Shown: piece after piece, positions 16,881 through 25,154 of the stretch
Position numbering within the stretch: the stretch's first letter is position 1
Layout of the letters: the number at the start of each line of letters is the position of its first letter
Assembly: GCA_938003835.1 (NCBI GenBank)
Contig: CALKXJ010000001.1
Span: forward strand, 223,513 to 275,396
Length of the DNA stretch: 51,884 nt
Direction of reading: 5' to 3'
From: an uncultured Bryobacteraceae bacterium
GTDB lineage: Bacteria; Acidobacteriota; Terriglobia; Bryobacterales; Bryobacteraceae
Program-made: the position numbers and the translations under genes
Notes under the pieces: model-generated
Database searches by the model: none
What the model saw: the letters and a program-made list of their open reading frames with translations, nothing else
Told to the model about the DNA's origin: nothing

Positions 16881-18641
16881 TCAGCTTACAGCGGACCGCC
16901 CGCCGGGGATGGAAGAGTGTCCGTCTTCGTCGTCGGTCTCGGCGTCCAGCCAGAGCAGTTCGCCTTCGACCCAGGGGTTGATGCGCTGCTCCTCAAACGG
17001 GCGGCGGTCGATGAGGCCGAAGCGCCGGACGGGCTTGGCCAGCGAGCGGGCCTTGCCGGCCAGCTCCTCGGCGAACAAGCCCATGAGCGTCGTGCCGCCG
17101 GTGACGTTGACGTAAACTGATGTTGCCCGGGCCAACGGCTCCACCGCCAGCTTTGCCAGCCGGGCGCGTTCGTCGATGCCCGCGAATGGATCCTCGAAGC
17201 GCGCCAGGTGGAGCTCGCCTTGCCAGCCGGCCCGCTCGAGCGCTTCCTCGACGCGCGGCTCGGTTTGCCGTGAGCAGATGGCGAGTACGGTATCGCAGGA
17301 GATCTCTTGTTTGCGGAGGGCGACCAGGGCGCTGAACAGCACGCCGGGCCGCTCGCCTGCGGGACTCGCTAGGAGATTGCGCTCGGCGGCGTCGCCGAAC
17401 TCGAGGGGGATCTGCGGAAGATGGCGCATGGTGCTCGTCCAGAACTCGCGTACGCTGTCGAGCTTGGGTTGAAAGTCCTTGTCGTCTGAGGTGACCACTT
17501 GGCGCCGCATGCCGTGGTGAAGCAGGCTGTTTCGCAGATCGCTCAGATCGGCCCAGAACCGCGCGAGAGCCTGCTGCTCGGGACTCAGCCGCTGCCGGAG
17601 TTTGGGATCCTGCTGAAGCGCAACCAGGGCGCCGAGCCGGTTTGCCGCCCGCCGCCTGGTGGGCGAAAACTCGAGCCAACGCTCGACGCCCCCAGTGGTG
17701 AGCACGGCCCAGGAGACGACCCACTCGTCCATCAGGCCGAGGGCGGAGCGCAGGTTGCCGTGGGCCAGCAGGTCGTCGACGAGTGCGGCCTGACGGCGCA
17801 GCAGTCTCTCGGTGAGCGCCAGCTTACTCTTCCAACCCTCCCCTGCGGGTGCGAGCAGCCGGTAGCTTTCCAGCCACTTTTCGAACTTGTCGCTGATCTG
17901 CTCCGCCAGCGGAAGCTGGAACTCCCGGCGCAGGCCCTTCCGCAGCGGCCTTAACAACTCTTTGAGAAGCCGCTCGGCCGTGTGGCCCAGCTCGAGCGGC
18001 AAGCCCGAGGCGAAGGCTTCCGTGGCCAGTCTCATCAGCCGGGCGGCCTGACCGAGGTGGGGAGCCTTGCGCTCGGCCTGGCGCAGCAGGTTGGCCAGCG
18101 GCAGCGCGTCGCGGCTCTCCCGCAAATTGTCGATCGCGTGAATCCAGCGGGGAAGCTCGAGCAGCGGCCTGAGGTCGAAGAACGGCCTTGTCCCTGGGGA
18201 CTCGAAGGCGTAATAGGCGGCTTCGATCACGACGTTGCCAAGGCTTTGTAGATAGAGCCCGCTCAGGTAAAGCAAGAGGGCAAAGTGCCGGGGCCCCTGG
18301 GTGAGGTCGAGCGTCAACCGGTCGGCGTCTCGCCGTGCAACGGCGTTGACCGCGTCATTGAGAAAGCGCTCAATCTCACCCTGCGAAATGCCGTCAGGCG
18401 TCTTGAGGGCTTCCGTTTGAGCCACGCCGGCCAGCTCCTCTTGAAGCTTGGGGAAGCTGTCGGCAAGCGCTTTCTCGGTACAGAAGGCCAGAACCAGCTC
18501 CGGGCGTTTCTCAGGTGCAAGCAAATGGAGAAGGGCAACTGGCGCCAGCGTTGCCTTGTAGATCTCGGCCGCTCCGGCAAGCTGGTATTGGCCGGGCCGT
18601 GGGTTGACGCCCAATCCCGTCAGCAGCAGGTGACGGCTCAT
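16881..18641 (-). CDS. stand-alone CARF-HEPN protein (Csx1/TM1812-like) with a second CARF-like C-terminal domain
   Basis: A 586-residue protein. Residues 1-165 match the TM1812/Csx2-type CARF domain: an N-terminal strand (HLLLTGLGV), VLAFCTEKALADSFPKL, the D-x-T-Q-G motif at 112-116 (DxTHG in the family), and FFDLRPLLELPRWIHAI. Residues about 170-400 are helical and contain R370-N-S-L-L-H375, the R-x4-H catalytic motif of HEPN ribonucleases. Residues about 430-570 look like another Rossmann/CARF-type domain: VLAICSRQTE, then VYVNVTGGTTLMG (T514-G-G-T517), as in Csm6-type CARF. Known relatives are cyclic-oligoadenylate-activated RNases of type III CRISPR systems. No array, cas10 or other cas gene is in the window. 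It sits immediately upstream of folC. Activity and ligand are inferred. Confidence 0.8.
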   Translation of the reverse strand: MSRHLLLTGLGVNPRPGQYQLAGAAEIYKATLAPVALLHLLAPEKRPELVLAFCTEKALADSFPKLQEELAGVAQTEALKTPDGISQGEIERFLNDAVNAVARRDADRLTLDLTQGPRHFALLLYLSGLYLQSLGNVVIEAAYYAFESPGTRPFFDLRPLLELPRWIHAIDNLRESRDALPLANLLRQAERKAPHLGQAARLMRLATEAFASGLPLELGHTAERLLKELLRPLRKGLRREFQLPLAEQISDKFEKWLESYRLLAPAGEGWKSKLALTERLLRRQAALVDDLLAHGNLRSALGLMDEWVVSWAVLTTGGVERWLEFSPTRRRAANRLGALVALQQDPKLRQRLSPEQQALARFWADLSDLRNSLLHHGMRRQVVTSDDKDFQPKLDSVREFWTSTMRHLPQIPLEFGDAAERNLLASPAGERPGVLFSALVALRKQEISCDTVLAICSRQTEPRVEEALERAGWQGELHLARFEDPFAGIDERARLAKLAVEPLARATSVYVNVTGGTTLMGLFAEELAGKARSLAKPVRRFGLIDRRPFEEQRINPWVEGELLWLDAETDDEDGHSSIPGGRSAVS

Positions 18642-18727
18642 CGCATTTCCCTTTCCAAAAACGATATCCCAGCGGCCGAATTCCCGTAAACTGGACTTGG
18701 ACCGTCACCGGCGAAAGGAGGTACGCG

Positions 18728-19204
18728 ATGGCCATCCTACCGCGACTCAAGGAGATGCTCGAAGCAAACGGCGTCTCCTATACGCACCACGTCCACCCAA
18801 CAGCCTACACGGCCCGCGAGGTAGCTCAACTCGAACATCTGCCGCAGCATCGGTTCGCCAAAGCGGTGGTGTTCTGGGGAGACGAAGGCTACGCCATGGC
18901 GGTGCTGCCCGCCGACTACGTGGTCGACTTGCAGGAGCTGCGCGCGGCGCTGGGGATCAAGCGGGCGCGGCTGGCGACGGAAAAGGAGCTGGCCGAGCTC
19001 TTCCCCGACTGCGAGCTGGGGGCCATGCCGCCGCTCGGAAGCCTCTATAAGATGCCCACCTATGTGGAGAGCAGCCTGGCCGAGGAAGAGTGGATCGCCT
19101 TCAACGCCGGAACGCACCAGGATGTCGTCTACCTGCGCTTCGAGGATTTCAAACGCCTGAGCAAGCCCCTGATCGTGCACTTCGCCCGGCTGGCCGCCGC
19201 CTGA
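18728..19204 (+). CDS. YbaK/EbsC-type aminoacyl-tRNA deacylase
   Basis: A 158-residue protein of the YbaK/ProX editing superfamily, which hydrolyses misacylated tRNAs in the cytoplasm. Visible features are YTHHVHPTAYTAREVAQLEH near the N-terminus, HRFAKAVVFWGDEG with the conserved lysine, and the GAMPPLGSLY loop (family consensus G-x-x-P-P-x-G). FNAGTHQDVVYLRFEDFKRL lies near the end. The start is supported by GAAAGGAGG at 18713-18721. It is divergent from the CARF/HEPN gene. Whether it acts on Ala-, Cys- or other mischarged tRNAs cannot be told from the sequence. Confidence 0.85.
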   Translation: MAILPRLKEMLEANGVSYTHHVHPTAYTAREVAQLEHLPQHRFAKAVVFWGDEGYAMAVLPADYVVDLQELRAALGIKRARLATEKELAELFPDCELGAMPPLGSLYKMPTYVESSLAEEEWIAFNAGTHQDVVYLRFEDFKRLSKPLIVHFARLAAA

Positions 19205-19277
19205 GCGGCCCCGGTCCGACTTTTCGCGCCCCGGTGGCGTCTAGAGAGACGGAGAGCAGAAGAACGGAGCCCGAGCG

Positions 19278-19826
19278 TTGATCTTTCGGGAGGTGGAAGA
19301 TCGCGACCTCGTCGGCCGAGCCCGGCGGGGGGACGTCGAGGCGTATAACCATCTGGTTTCCCGCTGGGAAAAGCGCCTCTACAACTATCTCCTGAAGCTC
19401 GTCGGCGACCGCGAAGACGCGCTCGACTTGACGCAAGAGGTGTTCTTGAAGGCCTATCAGGCGCTGAGGAAGCTCGAAGATCCCTCGCGCTTTGCGCCGT
19501 GGCTGTACCGGATCGCGCACAACGAGGCCTATTCGTTGCTGCGGCGGCGCAGGCCGGAGGAGGAGCTCGCCGAAGTTGCCCCGCCCTGGGCCGTCTCCCG
19601 GATGCTGCCGGCCGAAACGGCCCTGGCGGTGGCCGGCGCTCTCGGGCGCCTGCCGGAGGAGCAGCGCGAGGCGGTGATCCTCAAGATTTACGAGGGGTTC
19701 AAGTTCGAGGAGATCGCCGCAATCCTGGACTGCCCGGTCTCGACCGTCAAGTCGCGCGTCTACACGGCGCTCGAGAAGCTCAAGGAGGCTCTGGCTCCGA
19801 TCCGAATGCGAGGTGAAGCCGGATGA
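19278..19826 (+). CDS. ECF-type (sigma-70 family) RNA polymerase sigma factor
   Basis: A 182-residue extracytoplasmic-function sigma factor. Region 2 spans about 10-80 (YNHLVSRWEKRLYNYLLKLVGDREDALDLTQEVFLKAYQ), with the DALDLTQEVF core. Region 4 spans about 120-175 (LPEEQREAVILKIYEGFKFEEIAAIL, CPVSTVKSRVYTALEKLK). The start is TTG with GGAG (19266-19269) upstream; a later GTG in frame is possible. The gene overlaps the zinc-finger anti-sigma gene by four bases, the usual sigma/anti-sigma pairing, and heads the type II secretion operon. ACTTTT then CGTCT in the leader (about 19218-19242) could be an autoregulated ECF promoter, but this is speculative. Confidence 0.92.
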   Translation: MIFREVEDRDLVGRARRGDVEAYNHLVSRWEKRLYNYLLKLVGDREDALDLTQEVFLKAYQALRKLEDPSRFAPWLYRIAHNEAYSLLRRRRPEEELAEVAPPWAVSRMLPAETALAVAGALGRLPEEQREAVILKIYEGFKFEEIAAILDCPVSTVKSRVYTALEKLKEALAPIRMRGEAG

Positions 19827-20410
19827 GTTGCGGGCAAATCGATTTGAAAGGCTACCTGCTGGGTGAGATCTCCCACGAGGATCGGCGGGCGGTGGAGGCG
19901 CACGCGGCCGCCTGCGCGGCCTGCCGGGAAGAGCTCGAGCGGTTGCGTCTGACCCAGGGGCTGCTCAAGAGCCTGGCCGAAGAGGAGATCCCCCAGCGGA
20001 TCGCTTTCGTTTCCGACAAGGTGCTCGCGCCGGGCTGGTGGGCGCGGCTGTGGCAGTCCGGGCCGCGGCTGGGCTTCGCCGCGGCGGCCCTGCTGGCGGC
20101 GGCGATCCTGGTGCATGCCCTCGTCCGGCCGCCCGTGATCGTCGAGCCGCCGGCGCCGGATCAGGCCGCCATCGAAGCGATCGTCGAACGCGAACTGGCG
20201 CGCCGGCTCGACGACGCCGTCGCACGCGCCGCCGCGGTCTGGGAGGCGCGGGAGGCTGAGCGCCGGGCGCAGCTTCTCCGCCAGGTCCGCGAGGAGTTCG
20301 AGATGCGGCGCCGCGAGGAGCGGGCCCAGATCGAACAGGCCTTCGAGGTGCTTCACAAGCGCCTGAACGTGATGCACCTGGCGAGCGCATGGCGCGCGGA
20401 GGAGCGATGA
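19823..20410 (+). CDS. membrane-anchored zinc-finger anti-sigma factor
   Basis: A 195-residue protein. The N-terminal anti-sigma zinc finger has the H-x3-C-x2-C motif in AHAAACAACREELERL (about 28-43), with Cys3 as another possible ligand. One membrane helix at about 77-95 (LGFAAAALLAAAILVHAL) follows. A periplasmic, very charged helical region (about 115-195, RELARRLDDAVARAAAVWEAREAERR) is probably a coiled coil. It is predicted to hold the upstream sigma factor inactive at the membrane until an envelope signal is sensed. The ATGA overlap couples it to the sigma gene, and the next gene overlaps its stop the same way. Confidence 0.87.
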   Translation: MSCGQIDLKGYLLGEISHEDRRAVEAHAAACAACREELERLRLTQGLLKSLAEEEIPQRIAFVSDKVLAPGWWARLWQSGPRLGFAAAALLAAAILVHALVRPPVIVEPPAPDQAAIEAIVERELARRLDDAVARAAAVWEAREAERRAQLLRQVREEFEMRRREERAQIEQAFEVLHKRLNVMHLASAWRAEER

Positions 20411-20946
20411 GGCGGGCCCTCGTTCTGGCGGCGGCGATCGCCGCGGCGCCGGCCTTCGGCCGCGCCCCCGTGGACCGCGACACACTGGCGGTTCTCGAGA
20501 AGCGCTTCGACCGCCGGATCGAGAGTTACTCCATCGACGACCCGTTCTACCTGCTCGGAACCACGCGCGGCGTCTATCTGGCCGGCTACGGCGCGGTCTT
20601 CACGGCGGAGCTCAACCTGGTGGCCGCAGCCGTGGTGACGCCCTTCCGGCCGGCCTTCACCAAGGAACAGATCGCCGCGCTCCGCCAAAAGAAGCTGGCG
20701 CGCCTCGTCGAGCTCAAGCGCATGATGCGCGACATGTTGGTGGAGAGCGCTGTGAACCTCAAGGGCGTCCCCGAGGAGGAGTGGGTGGCGGTGGGCGTCA
20801 CCCTGTTCTACTACGCCTGGGAGGACAAGACCGGCCTGCCGAGCCAGATCCTGATGCAGGGCCGCCGGCGCGCCCTCGCCGATTTCGCCGCCGGGCGGAT
20901 CGACGAAGCGGCGCTCGAGGCGCAGCTTCGCCTGGAAGAATGGTGA
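20407..20946 (+). CDS. secreted protein linked to the sigma/secretion operon, unknown function
   Basis: A 179-residue protein with a signal peptide (MRRALVLAAAIAAAPAFG), then a soluble domain with YLLGTTRGVYLAGYGAVFTAELNLV, a charged helical part (ALRQKKLARLVELKRMMRDML) and VAVGVTLFYYAWEDKTGLP. ATG 20407 overlaps the anti-sigma stop (ATGA); a start 18 bases earlier is possible but less sensible. Its place between the anti-sigma factor and gspE suggests a periplasmic role in sensing or in the secretion system. The family is not recognised. Similar proteins recur next to sigma/anti-sigma pairs in acidobacteria, by recollection only. Confidence 0.65.
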   Translation: MRRALVLAAAIAAAPAFGRAPVDRDTLAVLEKRFDRRIESYSIDDPFYLLGTTRGVYLAGYGAVFTAELNLVAAAVVTPFRPAFTKEQIAALRQKKLARLVELKRMMRDMLVESAVNLKGVPEEEWVAVGVTLFYYAWEDKTGLPSQILMQGRRRALADFAAGRIDEAALEAQLRLEEW

Positions 20947-20954
20947 GGTCGGGG

Positions 20955-22595
20955 ATGCGTTTGGGCGAGATGCTCATGGCGCGGGGGTTGCTCGCGCCGG
21001 AAGATCTCGAAAAGGCGCTCGAAATCCAGCGGGAGCGCAACGAGAAGATCGGCAAGATCCTGGTGGACCTGGGCTTCGTTGCTCTCCGGGAGGTGCTTGC
21101 GGCGCTCAGCGAGCAGCTCGGCGTTCCCCTGGCGAGCATCGAAGGTCCCCCGGCGGTGACGCCCGAAACCGAGCGGCTGGCGCCGCGTTTCCTGCGGCAG
21201 TTCCGCTGCCTGCCCCTGGCGGTGCGCGACGATGCGCTCGTTCTGGCGATGGCCGATCCGCTCGACTTCGAGACCATCGCCGCGGTGCGCAACGCGACCG
21301 GCCTCAAGGTGGAGCCGGCACTGGCGGCCGAGCAGGAGATCCTGGACGCGATCGAAAAATACTGGAGCGAGCAGCGCGCACCGGAGACGGTGAGCCTGGC
21401 CGAGGGCGACGGCCAGGGGACGGAGGATCTCGAGCAGCTTCGCGACATGGCGAGCGAGGCGCCCGTCATCCGCCTGGTCAACGCCATGATTGCGCAGGCG
21501 GTCGAGAAGCGCGCCAGCGACATTCACCTGGAGCCGTTCGAGAAGGAATTCCGCGTCCGCTTCCGCATCGACGGCGTGCTCTACCCGCAGGAGCCGCCGC
21601 CGCGCGAGCTGCGCGCGGCCGTCATTTCGCGCGTCAAGCTGATGGCCAAGCTGAACATTGCGGAGCGGCGGCTGCCCCAGGACGGCCGGATCAAGATCCG
21701 CACTCTGGGCCGCGAGGTCGACCTCCGCGTCTCCACCTTGCCGACGCTTTACGGCGAGAGCGTCGTCATGCGCCTGCTCGACCGCTCCGCCACCGAGCTG
21801 TACGATCTGCGCCGGCTGGGCTTCGACGAGCAGATGCTGGCGCGCATGGAGTTCTATACCTCGCTGCCGCACGGCATCCTGCTGGTGACCGGCCCGACCG
21901 GCTCGGGCAAGTCGACCACGCTCTATTCGGCGCTCAAGCGGGTGAACAAGACCGACCGCAAGATCATCACCATCGAGGATCCGGTCGAATATCAGATGGA
22001 CGGGATCAACCAGATCCACGTCAATCCGCAGATCGGCCTGACCTTCGCGGCCGGCCTGCGGCACATCGTCCGCCAAGACCCCGATGTGATCATGGTGGGC
22101 GAGATCCGCGACCGGGAGACGGCCGACATCGCCATCCGGGCGGCGCTTACCGGCCACTTCGTCTATTCGACGCTGCACACCAATGACGCGCCGAGCGCGA
22201 TTACGCGCCTGACCGACATGGGGGTGGAGAACTATCTGATCAGCTCCTCGCTGGTGGCGGTGATGGCGCAGCGGCTGGTGCGCGTCATCTGCCCGGCCTG
22301 CCGGGTGCCCGACGGCACGCGCTTCAGCCCGGAAGGCGACGAGATCCCGGTCTGGCGCGGCGCCGGCTGCGAGCGCTGCTTCCATACGGGCTTCTCCGGG
22401 CGGGTGGGCATCTTCGAGCTCATGGAGATGAACGACGAGATCCGCAAGCTGATCATGGCCAACGCCGACGCGGTGGAGATCACGCGGGCGGCGCGGCGCA
22501 ACGGGATGCGGAGCCTGAGAGAAGACGGCTGGATGAAGGTGCGGCAGGGGCTGACCACCGCCGAGGAGGTCCTGCGCGTCACGCAGGAGTTCTAG
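20955..22595 (+). CDS. gspE: type II secretion / pseudopilus assembly ATPase (GspE/PilB family)
   Basis: A 546-residue cytoplasmic ATPase. The N-terminal GspE/PilB domain spans about 1-140. The catalytic core has Walker A GPTGSGKS at 313-320, the Asp-box TIEDPVEYQ at about 340-348, Walker B with DVIMVGEIRD at about 377-386 and the His-box GHFVYSTLHTNDA. A zinc tetracysteine CxxC (446, 449) and CxxC (472, 475) lies near the C-terminus, as in GspE/PilB. The protein powers pseudopilus assembly at the inner-membrane platform. ATG 20955 follows the upstream stop by eight bases; an in-frame ATG at 20940 overlapping the stop is an alternative. Confidence 0.95.
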   Translation: MRLGEMLMARGLLAPEDLEKALEIQRERNEKIGKILVDLGFVALREVLAALSEQLGVPLASIEGPPAVTPETERLAPRFLRQFRCLPLAVRDDALVLAMADPLDFETIAAVRNATGLKVEPALAAEQEILDAIEKYWSEQRAPETVSLAEGDGQGTEDLEQLRDMASEAPVIRLVNAMIAQAVEKRASDIHLEPFEKEFRVRFRIDGVLYPQEPPPRELRAAVISRVKLMAKLNIAERRLPQDGRIKIRTLGREVDLRVSTLPTLYGESVVMRLLDRSATELYDLRRLGFDEQMLARMEFYTSLPHGILLVTGPTGSGKSTTLYSALKRVNKTDRKIITIEDPVEYQMDGINQIHVNPQIGLTFAAGLRHIVRQDPDVIMVGEIRDRETADIAIRAALTGHFVYSTLHTNDAPSAITRLTDMGVENYLISSSLVAVMAQRLVRVICPACRVPDGTRFSPEGDEIPVWRGAGCERCFHTGFSGRVGIFELMEMNDEIRKLIMANADAVEITRAARRNGMRSLREDGWMKVRQGLTTAEEVLRVTQEF

Positions 22596-22601
22596 CGCGG
22601 T

Positions 22602-23810
22602 ATGGCGGCGTTTCACTTCAAGGCGGTGGCGAGCGACGGCCGGCTGCGCACCGGCGTCGTCCACGCGCCCACGGAGCGCCAAGTGGCCGCCGAGCTGCGC
22701 AGGCAGGGACTGACGCCCGTCTATGTGGGCCTGCGCCCGCCCGGCGGTTTCTCGTTGCGGCTGCCCTCCTTCGGCGGCCGCCGGCGCAAGGACGTCCTGC
22801 TGTTCACCCAGGAGCTTTCGACGCTGCTCAACGCCGGCGTGCCGCTCGACCGCGCGCTCTCGATCACGGCCGAGCTCACCGAGCGCAGCGAGTTCCGGCA
22901 GGTGGTGCTCAACGTCCTGCGCGTGCTCAAGGGCGGCCGCTCGTTCGCCGACAGCCTGGCGGTTCACCCGGAGTATTTCTCCGACCTCTATGTCAACATG
23001 GTGCGCGCGGGCGAGGCCAGCGGCGCCCTGGCGCCGGTCTTCGAGCGCCTGGCGGCCTTCGAGCAGACGCGGGACGACCTGCGCAACTACCTGATCTCCT
23101 CGCTCATCTACCCGGCGCTGCTCGTGCTGGTGGGCCTCGCATCGATTCTGGTGCTCATGTATTTCGTGGTGCCGCGCTTCGCCGCGGTCTTCGAGCAATC
23201 GCACCTGGCGATGCCGGCGCCGACGCGCGTGATGCTCGAGACCAGCCGCTTCGTTCAGAACTACGGCTGGATCGGGATTCTGGCGGCGCTCGTGGCCTGG
23301 GCGGGCCTCCGCGCCTGGGTCGCGACGCCGGCGGGCAGGCTCTGGTGGGACTCCTTCCGGCTGCGCCTGCCCGGGCTGGGCGAGGCGCTGCGCAAGGCCG
23401 AGACGGCGCGGTTTGCCGCCGCCATGGCGACGCTGATCGCTCACGGCGTGCCGCTGGTGCAGTCGATCGGGATCGCGGGCGCGATTCTCAACAACCGGCG
23501 CATGGCGCGCTCGCTCGATGGCGTGGCGCAGGGGGTCAAGCGCGGCGAAGGCATCGCCGGGCCGCTCAAGCGCGCGGGCGAGTTTCCGCCCCTGGCCGGC
23601 CATCTTCTCACGGTCGGCGAGGAGACCGGGCGGCTGGACGAGATGTTTGCGCGCATGGCCGAGATCTACGACGCCGAGACGCGCGCCTCGATCAAGCGCT
23701 TCACCTCGCTGTTCGAGCCGCTCATCATCCTGGTGATGGGCGTGCTGGTCGGAGTTCTGATTCTCAGCATGCTGCTCGCGATTACGAGCATTAACGAAGT
23801 GGCGGTGTAA
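22602..23810 (+). CDS. gspF: type II secretion inner-membrane platform protein GspF
   Basis: A 402-residue GspF/PilC-family protein with two repeated T2SSF domains. The N-terminal region (FHFKAVASDGRLRTGVV) is typical. The first cytoplasmic domain has FTQELSTLLNAGVPLDRAL and YFSDLYVNMVRAGEASGAL. A membrane helix (ALLVLVGLASILVLMYFVVP) follows, and the second domain has RFAAAMATLIAHGVPLVQSI. The C-terminal helix is LIILVMGVLVGVLILSML. It forms the base on which the pseudopilus assembles with GspE, GspL and GspM. It begins six bases after the gspE stop. Confidence 0.95.
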   Translation: MAAFHFKAVASDGRLRTGVVHAPTERQVAAELRRQGLTPVYVGLRPPGGFSLRLPSFGGRRRKDVLLFTQELSTLLNAGVPLDRALSITAELTERSEFRQVVLNVLRVLKGGRSFADSLAVHPEYFSDLYVNMVRAGEASGALAPVFERLAAFEQTRDDLRNYLISSLIYPALLVLVGLASILVLMYFVVPRFAAVFEQSHLAMPAPTRVMLETSRFVQNYGWIGILAALVAWAGLRAWVATPAGRLWWDSFRLRLPGLGEALRKAETARFAAAMATLIAHGVPLVQSIGIAGAILNNRRMARSLDGVAQGVKRGEGIAGPLKRAGEFPPLAGHLLTVGEETGRLDEMFARMAEIYDAETRASIKRFTSLFEPLIILVMGVLVGVLILSMLLAITSINEVAV

Positions 23811-23815
23811 GGACC

Positions 23816-24253
23816 ATGCAACGAAGAAAACTCCCGCCCCGGGCGGGCATCACCCTCATCGAGATGCTGGTCGTGGTGACCATCATCGCGCTGTTTGCCG
23901 CGCTGGTGGCGCCGCGGATGCTCCAGAAGAGCGACACGGCGCGGATCACGGCGGCGCGCGCGCAGATCAATTCTTTCATGACCGCGCTGGGCGCCTACAA
24001 GTTGGACACGGGCACCTATCCGACCACGGAACAGGGGCTGCGCGCCCTGCGGACGCCTCCCCAGGGCGTCCGTCAATGGCAGGGGCCGTATCTGCCGCAG
24101 GACATTCCCCCCGACCCCTGGGGCAACCCTTACGTCTACCGGTACCCCTCCCAGCAGGGCGGATCCGAGCCGGAGATCATCTCTTATGGGGCCGACGGCC
24201 AGCCGGGCGGCGAGGGCATCAACGCCGACATCGTGAGCTGGAAGAGCCAGTAG
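23816..24253 (+). CDS. gspG: major pseudopilin GspG
   Basis: A 145-residue prepilin with a class III leader: basic residues, then the peptidase site AG/ITLIEMLVVV with Glu at mature position 5. Position 1 of the mature protein is Ile rather than the usual Phe/Met. The GspG C-terminus is present (YKLDTGTYPTTEQGLRAL, WQGPYLPQDIPPDPWGNPY, SYGADGQPGGEG), including the calcium-site aspartates of this family. It is expected to polymerise into the periplasmic pseudopilus after cleavage and N-methylation. No prepilin peptidase gene is in the window. Confidence 0.95.
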   Translation: MQRRKLPPRAGITLIEMLVVVTIIALFAALVAPRMLQKSDTARITAARAQINSFMTALGAYKLDTGTYPTTEQGLRALRTPPQGVRQWQGPYLPQDIPPDPWGNPYVYRYPSQQGGSEPEIISYGADGQPGGEGINADIVSWKSQ

Positions 24254-24258
24254 GGCTG

Positions 24259-24726
24259 ATGATGCGGCGCCGGGGCGTCACGCTGCTCGAGATGTTGATC
24301 GTGGTGTCGCTCATCGGCCTGCTCGCGGGGATCAGCTATCCCTCGGTGAGCGCCGGCGTCGATTCGCTCCGGCTTCGCGCGGCGGCGGACGGGATCGCCG
24401 GTTACTGGAACGCGGCTCTCAACCGCGCCGAACGCCGCCAGCAGATCGTCGAGCTCGAAGTTGCCCCGGCCGAGGGGCGCATCCGGCTGCGCTCGAGCGA
24501 GCCGGGAGAGCTGCGCAGCCTCGAGCTGCCCGAGGGCGTGCGCATCCGGCGGGTGCTGCCGGAGACGCCGCTCGAGCCGGACCAGCCGCGGCGGTTCGTT
24601 CTCTATCCCGGCGGCGCGTTGCCGCGCGTGGCGATCGAGCTCGAGAACCGGCGGGGCGCCCGGCGCATCGTGCGGGTCGACCCCATCACGGGCGTGCCGA
24701 GGATCGAAAGCGGGGAGGGGGAATGA
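24259..24726 (+). CDS. gspH: minor pseudopilin GspH-like
   Basis: A 155-residue type IV-pilin-like protein. The leader RRRG/VTLLEMLIVVSLIGLLAG carries Glu at position 5 and a hydrophobic stalk. A beta-rich domain (IVELEVAPAEGRIRLRSS, RRFVLYPGGALP) follows. Position in the operon between GspG and GspI fits GspH. ATG 24259 or ATG 24262 may be used. The C-terminal half is divergent, so the call rests on leader, length and order. Confidence 0.82.
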   Translation: MMRRRGVTLLEMLIVVSLIGLLAGISYPSVSAGVDSLRLRAAADGIAGYWNAALNRAERRQQIVELEVAPAEGRIRLRSSEPGELRSLELPEGVRIRRVLPETPLEPDQPRRFVLYPGGALPRVAIELENRRGARRIVRVDPITGVPRIESGEGE

Positions 24727-25154
24727 GCGCGCGCGGCTTCACGCTGCTCGAGGTGCTTGTGGCCACGGCGATCATGGCCACGGCGGTGGTGGCGCTGCTC
24801 GGGAACCTCTCGACGTCGCTGACGAACGCTTCGCGCCTGGCCGACTACGACCGGGCGGTGCTCGTGGCGCGGCGGACGATGGACGATCTGCTGCTCCAGC
24901 CGAACCTGCCGAAGTTCACGGTGATCGAGGGCGCTTACGATGCCGGGCTCACCGGGCTGCGGGGAGGCTGGCAGGCGCGCGTCACCCCGTTCGAGCGCCC
25001 GCCGGGCGCTGCGGCTGGGACACCGGCGCTCGAGCGCATCGAACTCGAGATCTGGTGGGAGAGCGGCGGCCGGCGCCGTACGCTCGCCCTCGAGGCTTTC
25101 CGGCAGACCGTGCTTCGACCCGAAGATCTGGCCCTGGAGGCCATGGCGCGATGA
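24723..25154 (+). CDS. gspI: minor pseudopilin GspI-like
   Basis: A 143-residue prepilin with leader MSARG/FTLLEVLVATAIMATAVVALL, the GspI-typical 'FTLLEVLVA'. A small domain follows (RAVLVARRTMDDLLLQ, ERIELEIWWESGGRRRTLALE). It overlaps gspH and gspJ by four bases each, so all three minor pseudopilins are translationally coupled. Together with GspJ and GspK it should form the pseudopilus tip. Confidence 0.87.
   Translation: MSARGFTLLEVLVATAIMATAVVALLGNLSTSLTNASRLADYDRAVLVARRTMDDLLLQPNLPKFTVIEGAYDAGLTGLRGGWQARVTPFERPPGAAAGTPALERIELEIWWESGGRRRTLALEAFRQTVLRPEDLALEAMAR

Noticed and set aside
20811-23603. 930-residue open frame on the minus strand
   Set aside because: It is antisense to gspE and gspF, rich in Arg/His/Gln low-information sequence with no recognisable domain; a GC-bias shadow.
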